Shown here in pieces: positions 23,086 through 36,852 of a DNA stretch of 64,000 bases. Each line of letters opens with the position of its first letter. The stretch's first letter is position 1. This DNA is from Manduca sexta (Eukaryota; Arthropoda; Insecta; Lepidoptera; Sphingidae), in contig NC_051123.1 in the NCBI RefSeq assembly GCF_014839805.1, forward strand, positions 4,756,727-4,820,726, read 5' to 3'. The notes beneath the pieces are model-generated. The model did not search any database. It saw only the letters and a list, made by a program, of their open reading frames with translations, and was not told the origin of the DNA. The position numbers were made by a program, and so were the translations under genes.

Positions 23086-25317
23086 TTTCAGTCCAGGGAT
23101 ATCATATTAAAAAAAGCCAAGTCTTGCCTGGATCCGAGAATTCAATCTAGGATTTCCCCGTCCACAGTTTATACACATTGCCATTAGTGCGATTAGGCGA
23201 TTTAACTTATAATTAAATACTTATATTTAGTAGCTTAATATAAAAAGTATATCAGTACAGCTTTGACGTTCTATTCCGTCGTGGAATACTTTGACATAAC
23301 TTAATTGTTATTCCTATAATTAACACGCTAAAATAATATACGCGTTAGTTTGATTATAAATATAATCATAGCCAAAAATAGCAACTGTATTAAATAACTA
23401 TAGGCGTTCTTTTAAAAAAAAACGCTATTTTATATTTGTGACTAATTAAACTAAAGAATATTGAGACATGACGTATAAAAATAAGTATAAAAGTAAAAAG
23501 GTAAAAAAAAAATGTTGCTAATATTTTTTTTCCTTTTAAGGACACTGGATAGTGCAAGCTACAGTAGTTTGAAATCTGGTATCACTTAAAGTTTAAACTA
23601 TTAATTCACTTATGAACTACGAAAATTAAAACCATGTTTAACATAATTTTCAAGCATACATAACGATTTAGTCAATTTTGATCCGGCTCGAAGGACCAAA
23701 TATATTTCCTGCATTGGAAACTATTCATATCAATGAAGTAACTATATTTCTAGGTTCTATGGTTTATATTGATACAAGTTATTTTTAAGGTATAAAATAC
23801 CTTAGAACTATTTTTTAAATAAATACATTTCTAAGAGTTAGTAGCTTAATTAATGTTATGGTATATTTTTATACCTCAATCAAAGTGTTATATCATTTAA
23901 AAATTTTGAAGCCTAAGCTCCTCTCAGGAGTTTACAAAGTAAGTCTTATTAATAATTTAGTAAGATCTACGTTTATAATTATATATACAGCACAATAAGT
24001 GCGACCGAAATAAATTCAAAATGTATTCAAATATTTAGTTCATGGCAGTGTGTAATAATAGTTTTACATTTGCATAGAGAATGCATTGAAACTAATTATT
24101 TAGTCATTCGTTTATATATATATTTATGTATCAGTGAATTGTTTACGAAACAAAACAACATTGAAATTTTTCTAAAAGTGCTAATTTGTTCAGAAAAAAC
24201 TTATGTTGAGTATTGTTAGTATTAAAATATGGCAATGCGTCCGATCATAAATATTAAGTCTTGGATATTCATGTAATCATATAAAACATGAAAAATAAAC
24301 CTAACAAAAATATAAATACTACAATATTTGTTGACACATAACTGGCAGTTTTGTAGCACCCTTTATAGTTGTGCACGTGGTTTTTATACATATGGGCTTA
24401 GTCTTATGAATCATTTTAAGTTATTTTTGTCCAGCAAAACTTATATATCAATGGATATCTTTAGGATCTTTACATATAATTAAATTGTAACTGGCCGATA
24501 TCTGAACATTATTGATATTGAAGAAAGCCTAATATAGGATTCTTTATTAGAGCATCAGAAGCCAAAACAACAGTTTTTAGAATTTATATGTGTCTGTATG
24601 CATGTACACGCAACACGCAAAAAGTACTGCAAGGAATTGAATGCAGTTTTCACCGATGCATTGCTAGAGGCTTACTTAAAATATAGGCTCCATTTTATCC
24701 CGGGAAAATATAAAGCGTGTCTTTAATCCTGGTAAAACTGTTTCAAAATTTGAAACACATTATTTTTTCTCAAATAAACTAACAAAGCTATCCAGAAGTC
24801 ACAATCAATGCTTTTCCTTCGCCGTGGTTGGCTAAAAAAGTTCTTAGTTTGGCACATGAAAACATTTTCAACTTAATAAACAAACCCACTGTAGTAACAA
24901 ACTCCTGCGCGCTTCTGGGTTTTCTTGGGAAGTGAACTTCATGAAATTACCTAATGCCTACTAGCTTTTTAACAGTGAGACTCCTGCGACATTGCAATGC
25001 TAAGTTTAGACTAGCAAGTTCTTGCAGGAATATATTGATCAAGAACTTCTAGACACACATGATAGATATTTTCATAAATCTATACACATTCGACTTGCCG
25101 CATGTCCTGCAAACTGCAAGATTTGCAGAAGTCGGCTTATCCTGATTGTTTACAGACAAAAAATTATTTGCGGACTGCAAGTTTTCTTGCTAATTCATAC
25201 TCGCTAAAGGATTCGTGTACATTCGTGCCATCATTCACGCACTTGTTGTTAGCACTAATCATAATCAAGTCTCCTTATCAATTACCATAATATATTGTAA
25301 TTATAGTAATCAAGATT
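23086..25317. other. Gene-free interval between the 3' ends of OGG1 and chimaerin
   Basis: Very AT-rich. No exon, tRNA or long ORF is recognised. It probably includes the chimaerin 3' UTR at its right edge and scattered retroposon words (atcccgggaaaatataaagcg near 24698). Confidence 0.4.
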
Positions 25318-28300
25318 CTATTGATTGCCGTAATATATCTGCGGGCAGTATTCTATGAGCACCTGTAGAGCGCGTATTTCGAACGCCAAGTCGGTGATGG
25401 CTGGCGGAGTGGCGACCAACGTTGGCGCAAACACCGTGCTCAAGTTGTGTGCACTCATTTTGTTTACTTCCGCTTGTAGAGAGACTCTGGAATGAAAATA
25501 GTTTTTTAAAACGGCTCTGGATTTTAGTGTTTTAAGCCATAATATTCGTACTGACAAAAAAAAATAATCACCAGTTATCATATCATTACGAAAATATTCA
25601 TTTACTGACATAAATTATAAAAAACAGTTACATAATAATTAAGACTCGACTATGACTGGCTCGGTGGCGTAGTTGTACTGCATGCGCGGTACGGCAGCGC
25701 TCTGAGGTCCTGGGTTCGAATCCCAGGTCGGGCAAAGTGATATTTGGGTTTTTCTGCTCAGTATCAGCCCGGAGTCTGGAATTTATGCCCGATATGGCGA
25801 TAGGCTCGCCCCCTATCACATCATGGGACGGAACATACTTGGCGAAAAGTGGGTGCCATGGTTGCGTCTCTGCATACCCCTTCGGGGATAAAATGCGTGA
25901 TGTTGTGATAATAATTAAGGTTAATTTTTTAAAGCTAAAACAAATTATAAATGACACATTGATAATGCACACCTGTGTAAATGCTGCACCATGTACTGGA
26001 GACAGTTGAAATGTGCCGGCGGTAACAGATCCAAGCACTCACGCAACATTATCATCTGTTGCTCTGTCGTTTTAGCTTCTGTAAACATTATAAAAGTATT
26101 TATTACTTACGAAACAAGTCTTTAGACTAAATTTATAACTAATTAAATTAAGAATTAGGAATGAAATTGTGAGAAAAAAGAAGTCGATGTTACATCACAC
26201 CAACTTAGTTTTTAAGACGAAGCTCGCATGTAATTAAGTTTTAAAAATACCGCAGTGAATCCTATAGGCTTTTAGAAACCATTAACATTGCGAAAATAAA
26301 TAAGCACAAAAGAGAAATGCGTCACTTCAGTTATAACATGTTAGTAATACTCACGTATGGCTTGCACCAACACTGGGTGCACCTCGTAAGTTATAAGTGG
26401 CACTGGTAACAACCGCAAGTACAGTTTCAGTGTGCCCGCCACTACGTTGATATTACTGTACACACTGAGATCTGTTGCCTCGCCATCTGAAAAAAGAGGG
26501 TAGTTTTAAATTTATTTATCTAAACTAGCTATAGAATCGAGAGTCCTTAAAATTTTGTTTATAAAAAAGATAATTGTCTATGTATTTTAGTATTATAAAG
26601 GTAAAATTTACGTAATGTGATACGTAGTTAGTTGTTTGTATTTCTGAAAAGAATGTTAAACTTCTTTATAAATACGATTTTTTTATACAAATATTAGGGT
26701 CATTTATGTATATTTTTAAAATTGTTTCCGAAATCTTAATTCTAGTCCTAATTACCTCTATCAAAAGCCAGTTTCAAAGCCTCAATCTCGTCAGCAAATC
26801 CGGACACCCTGTATATGCCTTCGGAGTCCATTCCCCTATTCTCTATTTCGTTCACACACTTCCTCACCACAAATGGCAGAGTGCTAGAGTGTGCGTTCAA
26901 TAACGTGGTGAGGTCGATACCAAAAACGCCTCGCAATTTCTTTAGATCCGGAACACATTGATTTGGCACTCGCTCTGAGCATTTTATGTGAGCTATAAAG
27001 CCACAATCTAAAATAATAAAAAAAACAGATATAGCACAATATTGTAAGAAGTATTGATTTAAAAAACATTACAATTGTTATTTAAAAATATATTAATAAA
27101 TTGATCACTATTTTAGCTCTTAAATTGCAGTATTTAATAAGTTAAAGCCTACTTTAATACAAAAATCATCAAACTGAATAGTTTTAAAAAATTATTTGGT
27201 TTACTTTACAATATAGACTTTCATGCCAAGGTATATGGCCCTTCACCCAAAAAGTTTGGTCAAGGTACTAGCATTGATGTAATAGTTGACAAAGGGAATG
27301 ATTATTTATGTTATCTTATCTTAATTTCACATCAAACTATATCTTAAAGACCAACACACATTTTTTATCTTTTACAAACAATATAATTTATATATTTATT
27401 TTTAGCTACATTAGCTAGCATTTTATACGTAAATATTAATGGGATAGAGGTACATCCCACATCTGTATACAAAACAACTACTACTACTAATACTCTATCA
27501 AGGAAACCTCCTTGTTCAGCAGAAAAAATATTATACTCCAATATAGTAAATAGACATCATTCTTTGGAAATGTACTGGTCTTATTACCAAAATTATTCAT
27601 AATAATTTTATTAAGTCATAAAAAAGGTTTTTTTGCAATGTTAATTTTCTAACCTAATATTAGTATCTTTTCGAAAAGACAACTTACATGGCACTACTTT
27701 ATATTGCAAGATTCAAGAAAGATAAGAAGATTTCTTTATCATAACCAGTTAAGGAAAACAAAATATTTATGCAATGCATATTTTTTTTTTTGTGTTCGCG
27801 GAGAAAGTGCCTTATGACTACCGCCCAGCCTTCGGGGGGGGCGACTGAGCGGTTATGTTGGGGTCACCGTGCCTTACAGCCCGGCGTTAAGCCACCCGGA
27901 TTTGATCTTGACCTTCGGGTGACCGCCGGGCCGAGTCCCTAACCTATATACACGCACGGCATACCAACTAAAACTCCGCGGTGGCCGTCTTCGGCGCATT
28001 AGGGACGACTGTGGGCTTCCTCCGACCGAAATGTCTAAGTTTTCGTCCGCAGTCGTCCCTGCGCGGTGCCGCCTGTAGCGGCCCGTCTCCTATGGGGCTC
28101 AGAAGCCCCCGCGTAACCGAAGGACGCTCTCGGCATCAACGGCAGCATGAGGCCTACCTTCTACGCATGCAATGCATACCTAGCACTGTATTTGACAACC
28201 ATTCCTTTAAAAAACACCCAATATAATTTTATAATTAATACAATTGATTCAATACATAAAAATGAAGTATATTTGCTTCACTTCACTTTTCACCTCTATT

Positions 28301-29690
28301 CAAATGAAATTGGAACTTACCTTCACATTTCACTCCTTGCGCTGTAAATCCCCACAAGAAGTTCGCACAAAGTTCACACCAATTTAGACCCTTAAATGTG
28401 TGCACTTTAAACCCATGTGACTTGGAATACTTGATCACCAATGGATTGTCCTCAATCATTGGTGTGAGATTGAATGGTGGCTTTTTGGGGTCTATGTCAA
28501 TGTCTTTACAGTCAATTCTGTTTATGATTGGACTGGATCTATTTGATGCTCTGATAGAGAAAGAAATAGAAAAAGCCTTTAATAAGTAAATCATTTGCAT
28601 TATTGAAGCAAAATAACAAGTCAATACTACATTCAAAGGGATTGGATTTTGACCATAGTTTAACAAGCAAGGGAATGCAATATATTATTTAATATTCTAG
28701 AAACACTTACTGCTGTATCTTAGACAATGTGTTCAATTTCCTCCTGTTCAGTGTTACATATGGACTTTCAGTATAATTAGTTCTAGAGTTGATCATCTCT
28801 AAGATATGATGGGCTTTAATCTCCATGTGACATGCGATCAAGCCGTCTGCGACCAAGTCATAGACAGTATCGTATCTCTTCTCTTTTAGATAGTGAGTAC
28901 CATCATAGTAAAGTTTATAATGATGGATTTTATCATTGAACCTAGAAAAAAAATACCTAATGTGAATTATATGCATAGGTACCTAATAAGACACAATTTG
29001 AATTCTAATTGGATTAATTAAAATATGCAAACATTAAGCTGGTAAGTTTTTATTAAAACTATTTTTGAAGATATACTAAATTTTGTTACCACAGGAGTTA
29101 TAATATAAGTTTCACTACTATAAGTAATATATTATAATAGTTTATTTATTTTAAAAAATCTTAGTGATAATTTTATAAGTTTGTACTTTTATAAGATAAC
29201 ATTTGATGCTAACTCTGAGGACATCTTGTTAGGCTGTCTATAAGGCCGCAGTATCCAAATAAAATATGGACAAAACCCCAATACCATTTTTATTCTGATT
29301 AACCCACTCCTAGAATCAGGCAAAGTTTATGTACATACATTTGATAATACAGATTTAAATACCAAGGTATATACATATCGCAATTACCTCCAAGTTAGAG
29401 TATAGAAATCATTACTCTGTTTCCCTTTTCTGATTAAAAAAGCTCCGTTCGGTTCATTTTCAAGCAACAGCGTCGCTTCTTTGTGCCCCATTATTCCGTG
29501 ATATTCCTTCCCATAAAATTCAGGTCGGTCAGGACAATTATCGCAAGCCACTCGCTTAGGCAACGGCGCCTCCATTTGTATGCGATAAACTGCAATTATC
29601 AATGTTTTGATAAAGAAATCCCAAAGTTTTTTCAGTAAACATTGTCAACAACTTACGTTCGGGTTTCCATATGTTTTTCAGGTTCTCCAT
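25318..29690 (-). CDS. RhoGAP5A: Chimaerin / RhoGAP5A-type Rac GTPase-activating protein (SH2-C1-RhoGAP)
   Basis: Eight exons on the minus strand: 29690..29657, 29589..29388, 28941..28711, 28550..28321, 27007..26756, 26486..26355, 26078..25973 and 25486..25318. Lengths sum to 1356 nt with matching phases, 451 aa plus stop, close to vertebrate alpha2-chimaerin. Residues about 37-125 form an SH2 domain ([14 protein letters not shown] at 62-66). A C1 domain spans 201-250 with complete H-x12-C-x2-C-x13-C-x2-C-x4-H-x2-C-x7-C spacing, for diacylglycerol/phorbol ester binding. About 262-451 is RhoGAP with the arginine finger in GIYRVSG (R299). By family knowledge it stimulates GTP hydrolysis on Rac at membranes after DAG signals. 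The start is the ATG that opens [11 protein letters not shown], as in chimaerins. It lies tail-to-tail with OGG1. The gene symbol follows the Drosophila homologue. No break is seen. Confidence 0.95.
25657..25905 (+). repeat. tRNA-derived SINE (family B), best copy, in chimaerin intron 7
   Basis: A-box ggtggcgtagttg near 25663 and B-box gggttcgaatccc near 25711, then a body with gatatggcgataggctcg and ccccttcggggataaaatg. Copies or fragments lie at 3966, 15690, 21515, 33830 and 38360. Confidence 0.8.
27781..28166 (-). mobile_element. Poly(A)-tailed retroposon in chimaerin intron 5, 12-bp TSD
   Basis: The 12-bp direct repeat ATGCAATGCATA flanks the insert at 27769..27780 and 28167..28178. A poly(T) run directly follows the left copy, so the element is on the minus strand with a poly(A) tail. 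The 386-bp insert is GC-rich (ggggggcgactg, gaccgccgggcc), quite unlike the host intron. A related diverged piece (accaactaaaactccgc) lies in PLA2-A intron 3 at about 41455..41655. No ORF is seen. It is a truncated LINE or SINE of unknown family. Confidence 0.75.
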
Positions 29691-31350
29691 GGTTAATATT
29701 TGTGTTCGTCAATCGTTAGCGTTATTTTGATATTTATCTCTGTGTCAGTGTATAAAAGTATTGCGAAATATCGTGGAAGAACGATTTAATTGGAAATCGT
29801 AACGTAAACAAATTACCTATCATACATATGTCAAATATGACACTGACAATATTTTCTTTTTAATTTATTCCTAGTCATGGATACATGTCCTTCAGCCGGA
29901 AGCTTAATAGTGACACTGACAAAAGAAATCATTGTTGCCAACTCATTTCGAAACGTGCCAGCCAATGACTGGTAATACCCTATAAAACCCCTCACATATG
30001 CTGAATTTACGAATTCAGATCATTATTCCAAACGTGCCCGCGCCTTATAATATAAGACACAGAACAATAACTAAAGCCATAGAAGCCATGCTAAAATAGC
30101 TACTACTATATTATTACCTTATGGCTTGGATAAGGTGACAGAAAGACATGCATACTTATTCATGCACTTGAAATTTATAAGGTTGATACCAGTTTTCGCG
30201 TGATTTTTTTTTCTAGAAAAGTGACAGTGTCGATTTAAAAAATATCGATAAATAAAACTATATTTCAGATCCACTGCAACCTACATAATTGATTTTTGAA
30301 ACCTTACCTTTGAAAGTTACTAAGAAAATATGTATTTTTTTACGGCTTGTTTGTGATTTGCAACATGTAACCACACATGCCAAGCTCAACACAAATTCCG
30401 AGGCAGAGTCGTTTTTATCGTGAAAATAAGTATTTAAACAGCATAAAAGTTTACCGTCCGCAATACCTCAGACACATCCAACAAAATCAAGATGATTTGA
30501 TATTTCGAAAAATGTCATATACTTAAAGATAGCATAATATTTTTAATTTAGATGGATAATTTAAACCAATGTATTCAAACTGACATTTATTTGATGACTC
30601 TTTCTCAATAATTAAAAACTGTGAAGTATTCATTGTTTCACTCACTCGAGTATTGAAGCTGTATTATCCGGAATGAATAAGATTAATGTTTCATAATTTT
30701 TATTTACTCTGGCATCTTCAATCTTTGGTATAAGGTATAAGACTTAGCCTATCTCTCAAATAATATAAACAATTATTAACATGTAACTTATAATCACAGG
30801 AGTTATTGGTGGACACTTTGGTTGACGTGGCTAAATTGTATCAAAAGGCATTCGTTTATGTTTGACGCTATCTTGACAAATATTTGACTATGTTTAGAAA
30901 CTATTATAAAGTAATTCTATATAAACATTAAACAAGTCTATTTACTTTCCCATATCATTCAAATTCAATGCATTCACTATCAGACAGGTGTTATCTTTTG
31001 TTTAGATTTTATTTAAAGATACTTATTTATTAAACACGCTTGTCTTAAATAAACAGTGTTATAAATATAAACAATAACAATAATGAATACGATAATGTAT
31101 ACTTCAATTTAATTACAAATGCGGGTCAAAATGTGTAACCTTAACCTTGTTTTAACACGATTAATAAAAATTTATTGTTTTAAATTAGGTTAATTGCAGG
31201 GACGGAATATGAAAATAATATATCTATTTGAATAATTGCTCAATGGTTTCTTAGGACTTAGGCTGTTAAACCGATGATGCCCTAGGTTCCATTTTAGAAA
31301 ACTTAAAAATAAGTAACATTTACTTTACTACGATAGAACTTTTCTGTTAT
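29691..31350. other. Gene-free stretch upstream of chimaerin
   Basis: It should contain the chimaerin promoter in the first few hundred bases (minus strand), but no TATA or initiator is compelling. The rest is AT-rich with no exon. Confidence 0.35.
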
Positions 31351-31354
31351 TTAA

Positions 31355-31590
31355 GGCGATACCTCAAGGTCCATTTTCATACATTTTGTTTCACCTTTAA
31401 TCTGGGTAACTAAACAAGTGTTGGCAAGTAAAGAATTTAAATTCACGTCTAGTTAGTGATTAGTTCTCGCAGTTGAAAGAAAAACGTAAAAATAATTAAT
31501 AATCATGGATATTTCGGCCTTTAAAATTTAATATGACGAAATTTTAAAGGCCGAAATGAAATGTATGAAAATGGACCTTGAGGTATCGCC
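31355..31590. mobile_element. TTAA-flanked MITE with 33-bp perfect TIRs and a central hairpin
   Basis: The left terminal sequence starting GGCGATACCTCAAGGTCC (31355 onward, about 33 bp) is repeated exactly inverted up to 31590. TTAA lies at both edges (31351..31354, 31591..31594), the piggyBac-type target. Internally, atttcggcctttaaaattt (31511..31529) and its complement (31539..31557) form a perfect 19-bp stem with a 9-nt loop. No ORF is present. An alternative is a TA-target element with TTAA by chance. Confidence 0.7.
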
Positions 31591-31594
31591 TTAA

Positions 31595-34500
31595 CGTCCA
31601 GGGAGTTTTCCAAAGTTATCTACCGAAAACTTGCATTCCTTTTCCAAAAAAGTATTTATTCCCACTTTACCGTGCCCTTATAAGCTGAATTCTTTTTCTC
31701 GCTCATCATAGTTAGTGAAATTTACTCCAGATAGAGTGTTGACTGAGAGATGTTTATCCTCGCCAGACCATGCTGGCCTATTTGAAACCGGATATACACA
31801 GTCTAATCCCAAAACGTGACGCACTTGCGTGGGCACGGTAGCAGAGTATGCACCATGATACAAACAGGTATTTCACCATCAAAAAACAACTAGCACAGTA
31901 TCGTAGCGTAGATTACTCTTGCAAACAAAAGAGAACACAATAGCGCTTGCAGACTGCTTTTGGCTGCAGATGAAATTAAATGAAATCGTTTACTGAAAAC
32001 ACAGACTTACAGTAATAATTCTACTTAAAATAAATTTATATAAAACTATGAGATCCTTAATACTATCATTTCCAGGGGAACCCAAATTAGGCATACCCTA
32101 TATCTTGAGCTACTAGCGACCGAGTTAAAGTAAACCGTTTTTGCCTATATATACCAAAAACATTTCTCAAAATATATAACAGAAGAAAGTACAATTATCT
32201 TAACAAAACTATTTTTCCAGACCTTAAGGATTCATGACTCAAGGTTGAGTAAATAGGAGAAATGCTCTCGGTCTTTCCTATCTGTCTATATTCAAAACAA
32301 CAATATGTTTTAAATGACGTCGTAATAGAAATGGGTTTTATTGACGATTGTTTTCTTATAATAAATAAGTTATAGGCATTATTATAGGTACTCTGAGTAA
32401 GAACTAATTCAAGTGCTTTCTCCAAGTTGAATACGTGTGTTATATCAACTTTATAAGCACAAAGTACCTATAACAGTTAGTTTAATGTATGTGCGTAAGG
32501 GTAATTTGAGCTATACTATATTTTTCATAGATAAAGACTTTTATCGAAGAGAAACCGCAGGCAACTCTCGCCTTTATATACAAGACTTTAGGTAGATAGG
32601 TATTGTTCAAATTAGTTTAGACCGCCTAGACATAAACAAAATTTAACTGTATGTAAAGTGCAAAAATAAATAAATAAATGTTCTCTATATTATTACATGT
32701 CTTTTGACGTGACAGTAAGTGCGTAACCCCCAAAGAACGTAAATTAATTTGCACCTATCACATCCCTGCCTACTCTTTCGTGTAAAAGCGTAGTATCTAC
32801 ATTATGGAAAGCAATTCCACATCTTTAGAACAAAAAAGAGCCAATGCAACTGCTTACAGATAACAACAATCTGTAATGTTTTAAAAACCATGTATTTATT
32901 TAAATTATCAGTAAGTTACAACTTCCGAAACGAGGTTGAACAATAAGATAATTCTCCACAGGAGGTTACTTAGCCAAGCATTGCCTGAATTCAAATTGAT
33001 AAGTAAAAATTACTACACTTCCCAAAAGTATAAAACTGTGAGTTATCTTTTTAATAGTATTCTATTTTCTAGATGTGTTAGGGTATCTTTTAAAATCAGT
33101 CGTTGTGTTGTCTAATAGCCGCTTTCAATAAACAATACACATCTTAATCTTCGCTCCGATGCCAAGAATACACCAAAAAATGAATGAACTAGTACTTATG
33201 TCAAAGAAACTTTATTCTCATTGGTATATTTTTGAGATGAATAGAAAAGAGAGATTGGGATCATTTATTGAAAAGGTCGGCAATCAGATGAAATCCTCGG
33301 GTTTGTCGTTAAAAACAAAAATGTGGCGAACTGTAATTTAAATATTTGTACACAATAGTCTCAGCTATGTTTAATTTTATTGATTAGTTCTACGAAAAAG
33401 ATTGAACACGTAGCGAGATTATCCCGCTGTCTCCCTCTTACACCCGCATCGTGAATCCCGTGACGTCACAGTTTACATCGTGGTTTCATGACTGTAATAT
33501 TTATAAAATTTTATATTACTTAAATATTTGTTAAAAAATTAATCAAGAAATGAATCACCTACACCTACCCTCGGTATGATTCAATAAAAAATCGCAAGTA
33601 TTGGGATAGGTCGCGAGTGTAAATCCCAATAATTATGACACATCTTGGCATGCAGTTTTTTCCACGAAGTTATTTATTGTTATATCGTCATGTGTTTCCT
33701 AATCGGTTTGTTTGGATGAAGATATTTTATAATCACTGCATTTTCCTCAAGGCCAGGCACATTTGATTCTAGAAACAAGCAACGGCAGAGAATAAGAACA
33801 TTCCTATTAAAAATATGAGAAATTCACAATACCTCTTTAAATCGGTCATTAAACACTCATACACGCACTTCTTTTATCCCTGGAGGGGTGCGCGGGTGCG
33901 GAACTTATGCATCCACTATTGCCATGTTTCTTTTATTCCATGTGACAGGAAGCGAGCAATGTCGACACAAATTCCAAACTTCGGGCTGATACTGAGCAGA
34001 ATAATCAAATATCAATTTACCCAAACTAAAGATGAAATTACCCCAATACAACTGCCCCACCGAAATAGCAGATTCAGTAAAAGTTTAAAAACACTGAGAA
34101 TAATATTCTCTACCTTTGAAATCTTTGAAACTTTAAAAATTAAAACCGCGATAAAATCCGATTTTTTTTTTAATTTTAATGTCTAACATTCGCGTAAACA
34201 TAAGAAATCCTTAGACTTACTATACGGGGATTCCTTACTTATGTACGTAGTGAGAGCAATAACCTCTAGTCGGGATTATGTTCTTTTTCTTGTTACCCTA
34301 GGTCCAAGACAGTGGCGGTTTTGCGCCCCTCCTACCCGCTAAGGTCGTCACTGGTCAAAGATCAAGGTTGGCTTTTTTCAAATATGACAATCTTCTGACG
34401 TGTCCGCATCAGTAGGCCTACTACGAAATATGCGTGTTGACATGATTTGCATTTTTTATTGTTTTCTTTGTAATTTTTATTGTAATGCCTTTGTACTTGT

Positions 34501-35979
34501 CTATACTAATATATTATAAAGCCGAAGAGTTTGTTTGTAGTTTGAACACGCTAATCTCGGATACTACCTTATTTGAATTGAATAATGATTTTTCACACAA
34601 ATATCACGCTTCCGTTGTCTGTCTGTTTATTTCATAACTTCTGAGTATACTTCATCTTCATACATTTTTGGCAACGAGGACGACGAATAACAAAAATCAT
34701 AATTAAATCATATTCAAAGCACGTGCTTATAAAACCCAAGATATTAAATATATTAAACAATTTCGCAACGTTCCTTAAATGACAAATCCTTGTGATGTCA
34801 CAGCCTTGGCGAGGAGCATGACTACTGATGACGCGCGGTAAAAGTTGTGACTTAAAAGTCATACATTCCGTATGACGTAAATTGTTACTTGTTGGGGAAG
34901 TTATTATTGTATTGGATTAAATTGGTCTATAGAGTGTTTATGGCGAAATAAGAGGAAGTATACAGACGTACGTTAGGATGAGAATGAACAGGGATTAATA
35001 AGTTTTATTAGTATGGTAATTTTATATCAACTTACAATAGTTTACAGTTTACGAGTTGGCGAAAATAAGACTACTACTTTACAAACTATAAATACAATTT
35101 ATTGTAAATAAAATAATACTTACAGTCAGTAACGAGGGCTAGTAAGACAATGGTCCGATATCAAAGTGAAACGAGCCATATGACAGGACATAAAAATATT
35201 TAAAAATGCCAGTTCGCTCTTCCAACTAGGCGCTTAATCATTTGCATCCTTATTTCCAACACGAATAAACTATTTATATATATTCGGTAGTCGATTAATG
35301 ATAAATTATATTCTCTTTTTTCCACCTACATCCTTCCCCTCCTATGAGCGGTCAACGCAATGCACATTTTCACGTATATTGCTGAAATGTGTTGCCTTAG
35401 TTTAACGATTGGCGGCTTATATGACTTTCACCCTATAGCACGGTGTCTGATCTTGGCATCTAAACCAGGATTTCTTTTGTTATCGTTAGACCAAGAAGGC
35501 GATATATTAAATACATAAATATAATAATAAAAGAAACCTCTATACAATACCTGCTGTACCAATGCTGGGCTAGTAGTAGTTTAGGTCTTTTGTTAAGTTT
35601 ATGTTAAATCTTAAATTCTTAAAATATTTATCATCCAAGACATTTTATGACACATAATCAACAGAAGAAAAATCCTGTAAAGTTAAATCATCCAATTCAG
35701 TATAATCAAAGCATTTTTTTTTATTGGTGATTCCGATACTTTAGGTACTGATTCATTATATTTTTTAGTATTATTTAGTTTTGTCAGAAAGAACTTTGCA
35801 AATTAAAATGATTTTTTAAAGTTAAATATTTTAACGTTCAACTGAGATTAGTATAATTATTGATTTATATTCTATTTTTTTCTATTGTAATGAGAAAGTT
35901 CATGTCTACAGACATTTGATGTTTTTTGAAAGCAAACGAAGTCAGGAAGTAACATAGTAATATATTACTATTATTTCTG
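31595..35979. other. Gene-free stretch with repeat fragments
   Basis: No exon is recognised. It holds a LINE-tail fragment inverted at about 31785..31865, a family B SINE fragment inverted at about 33830..34015 (tttatccctggaggggtgcg ... cttcgggctgatactgagca), and a retroposon tail at about 34500..34620 (tataaagccgaagagtttg). The remainder is AT-rich unique-looking DNA. Confidence 0.4.
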
Positions 35980-36283
35980 AAGATGGATGATAGCCCAGTT
36001 GGGAACTGTCTGCCGAGACGAAAATCCGCAGGTACTAAACCAAGCCTCACACCTATGACTTTTCCAAGTTGCATATGCATTTTTCATAAATTATTGTTTG
36101 CTTTAATGGTAAAGGAAAACATCGCGAGAAAGCCTGAGAATTGTCTATAAGAATTTCAAAAGTATGCGTAGTCTGCTAACCCCCATTAGGCATTGTTGGT
36201 GGACTAAGGCCTAAATCCTCTCAAAAGTAATGGAGAATAGAGATAGAATACAGGGATGGTATTATCACTATCTATTATTACTC
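35980..36283 (+). repeat. SINE family A, degenerate
   Basis: gatagcccagttggg (A-box region), then ctgccgagacgaaaatccgc, then ggtggactaaggcctaaatc, then gaatacagggatggtatta. It is clearly more diverged than the 10990 copy. Confidence 0.65.
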
Positions 36284-36384
36284 GTAGTAAAGTACACAAC
36301 TGTATTTTTATTTTGGATTAAGATTTCCAAGCAGAAAGAGCAAGTAAAATCTAATTTCAAGTAAAAGATAATATGTTTCGAGTA

Positions 36385-36632
36385 GAAGATTTGCCCGCAT
36401 GAGGGCGTTTTCCGGGATAATTTTGTTCCGACTTACTTGATATGTATTTTATGACTAAATTACACAAAATCATTATAAATTGTAGCCTATGTGTTATTCT
36501 GATGTTATGACCAATACCTATTACTGTAAAGTTTCATCCAAATCCGTTCAGTAGTTTTTTTCATTAAAGAGGAACAAACAAACATACATACATCCATCCT
36601 AACAGACTTTCGCATTTATTATTAAGTAGGAT
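36385..36632 (+). repeat. RTE-like LINE 3' tail fragment
   Basis: ttgcccgcatgagggcg, ttttccgggataat, tccaaatccgttcagtag and aggaacaaacaaacatac are typical of RTE-type tails in arthropods. Confidence 0.5.
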
Positions 36633-36696
36633 GTTAACTTCATGTGTCTCGTGACTGTAACTAGCAACAATTATCTTAAACTTACGCAAATGAGAC

Positions 36697-36852
36697 TGCG
36701 CGGGTTTTCTGGCTCACTACGTCATCAAACCGCACGTGTTATAAACAATAACAATAGCTAATAACTTATACCAACATACATCACAATTTGCCGTATAGCG
36801 TATCACTTCGGGAACAGCGATGTGACTTGCGAGCCAGCTTGACGTCATCCTG
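36697..36852 (+). repeat. GCGGGTTTTCTGG repeat family, copy 1
   Basis: Begins cgcgggttttctggctcact and ends near cttgacgtcatcctg. It is related to 44495..44680, 52511..52709 and 63227..63421, all in the same orientation. Confidence 0.55.

Noticed and set aside
25657..25735. tRNA gene
   Set aside because: A-box and B-box are present, but the sequence continues into a SINE body shared with several other loci, and no intact cloverleaf was recognised.
33815..34186. 123-codon + strand frame
   Set aside because: It runs through an inverted family B SINE fragment and AT-rich DNA; no domain.
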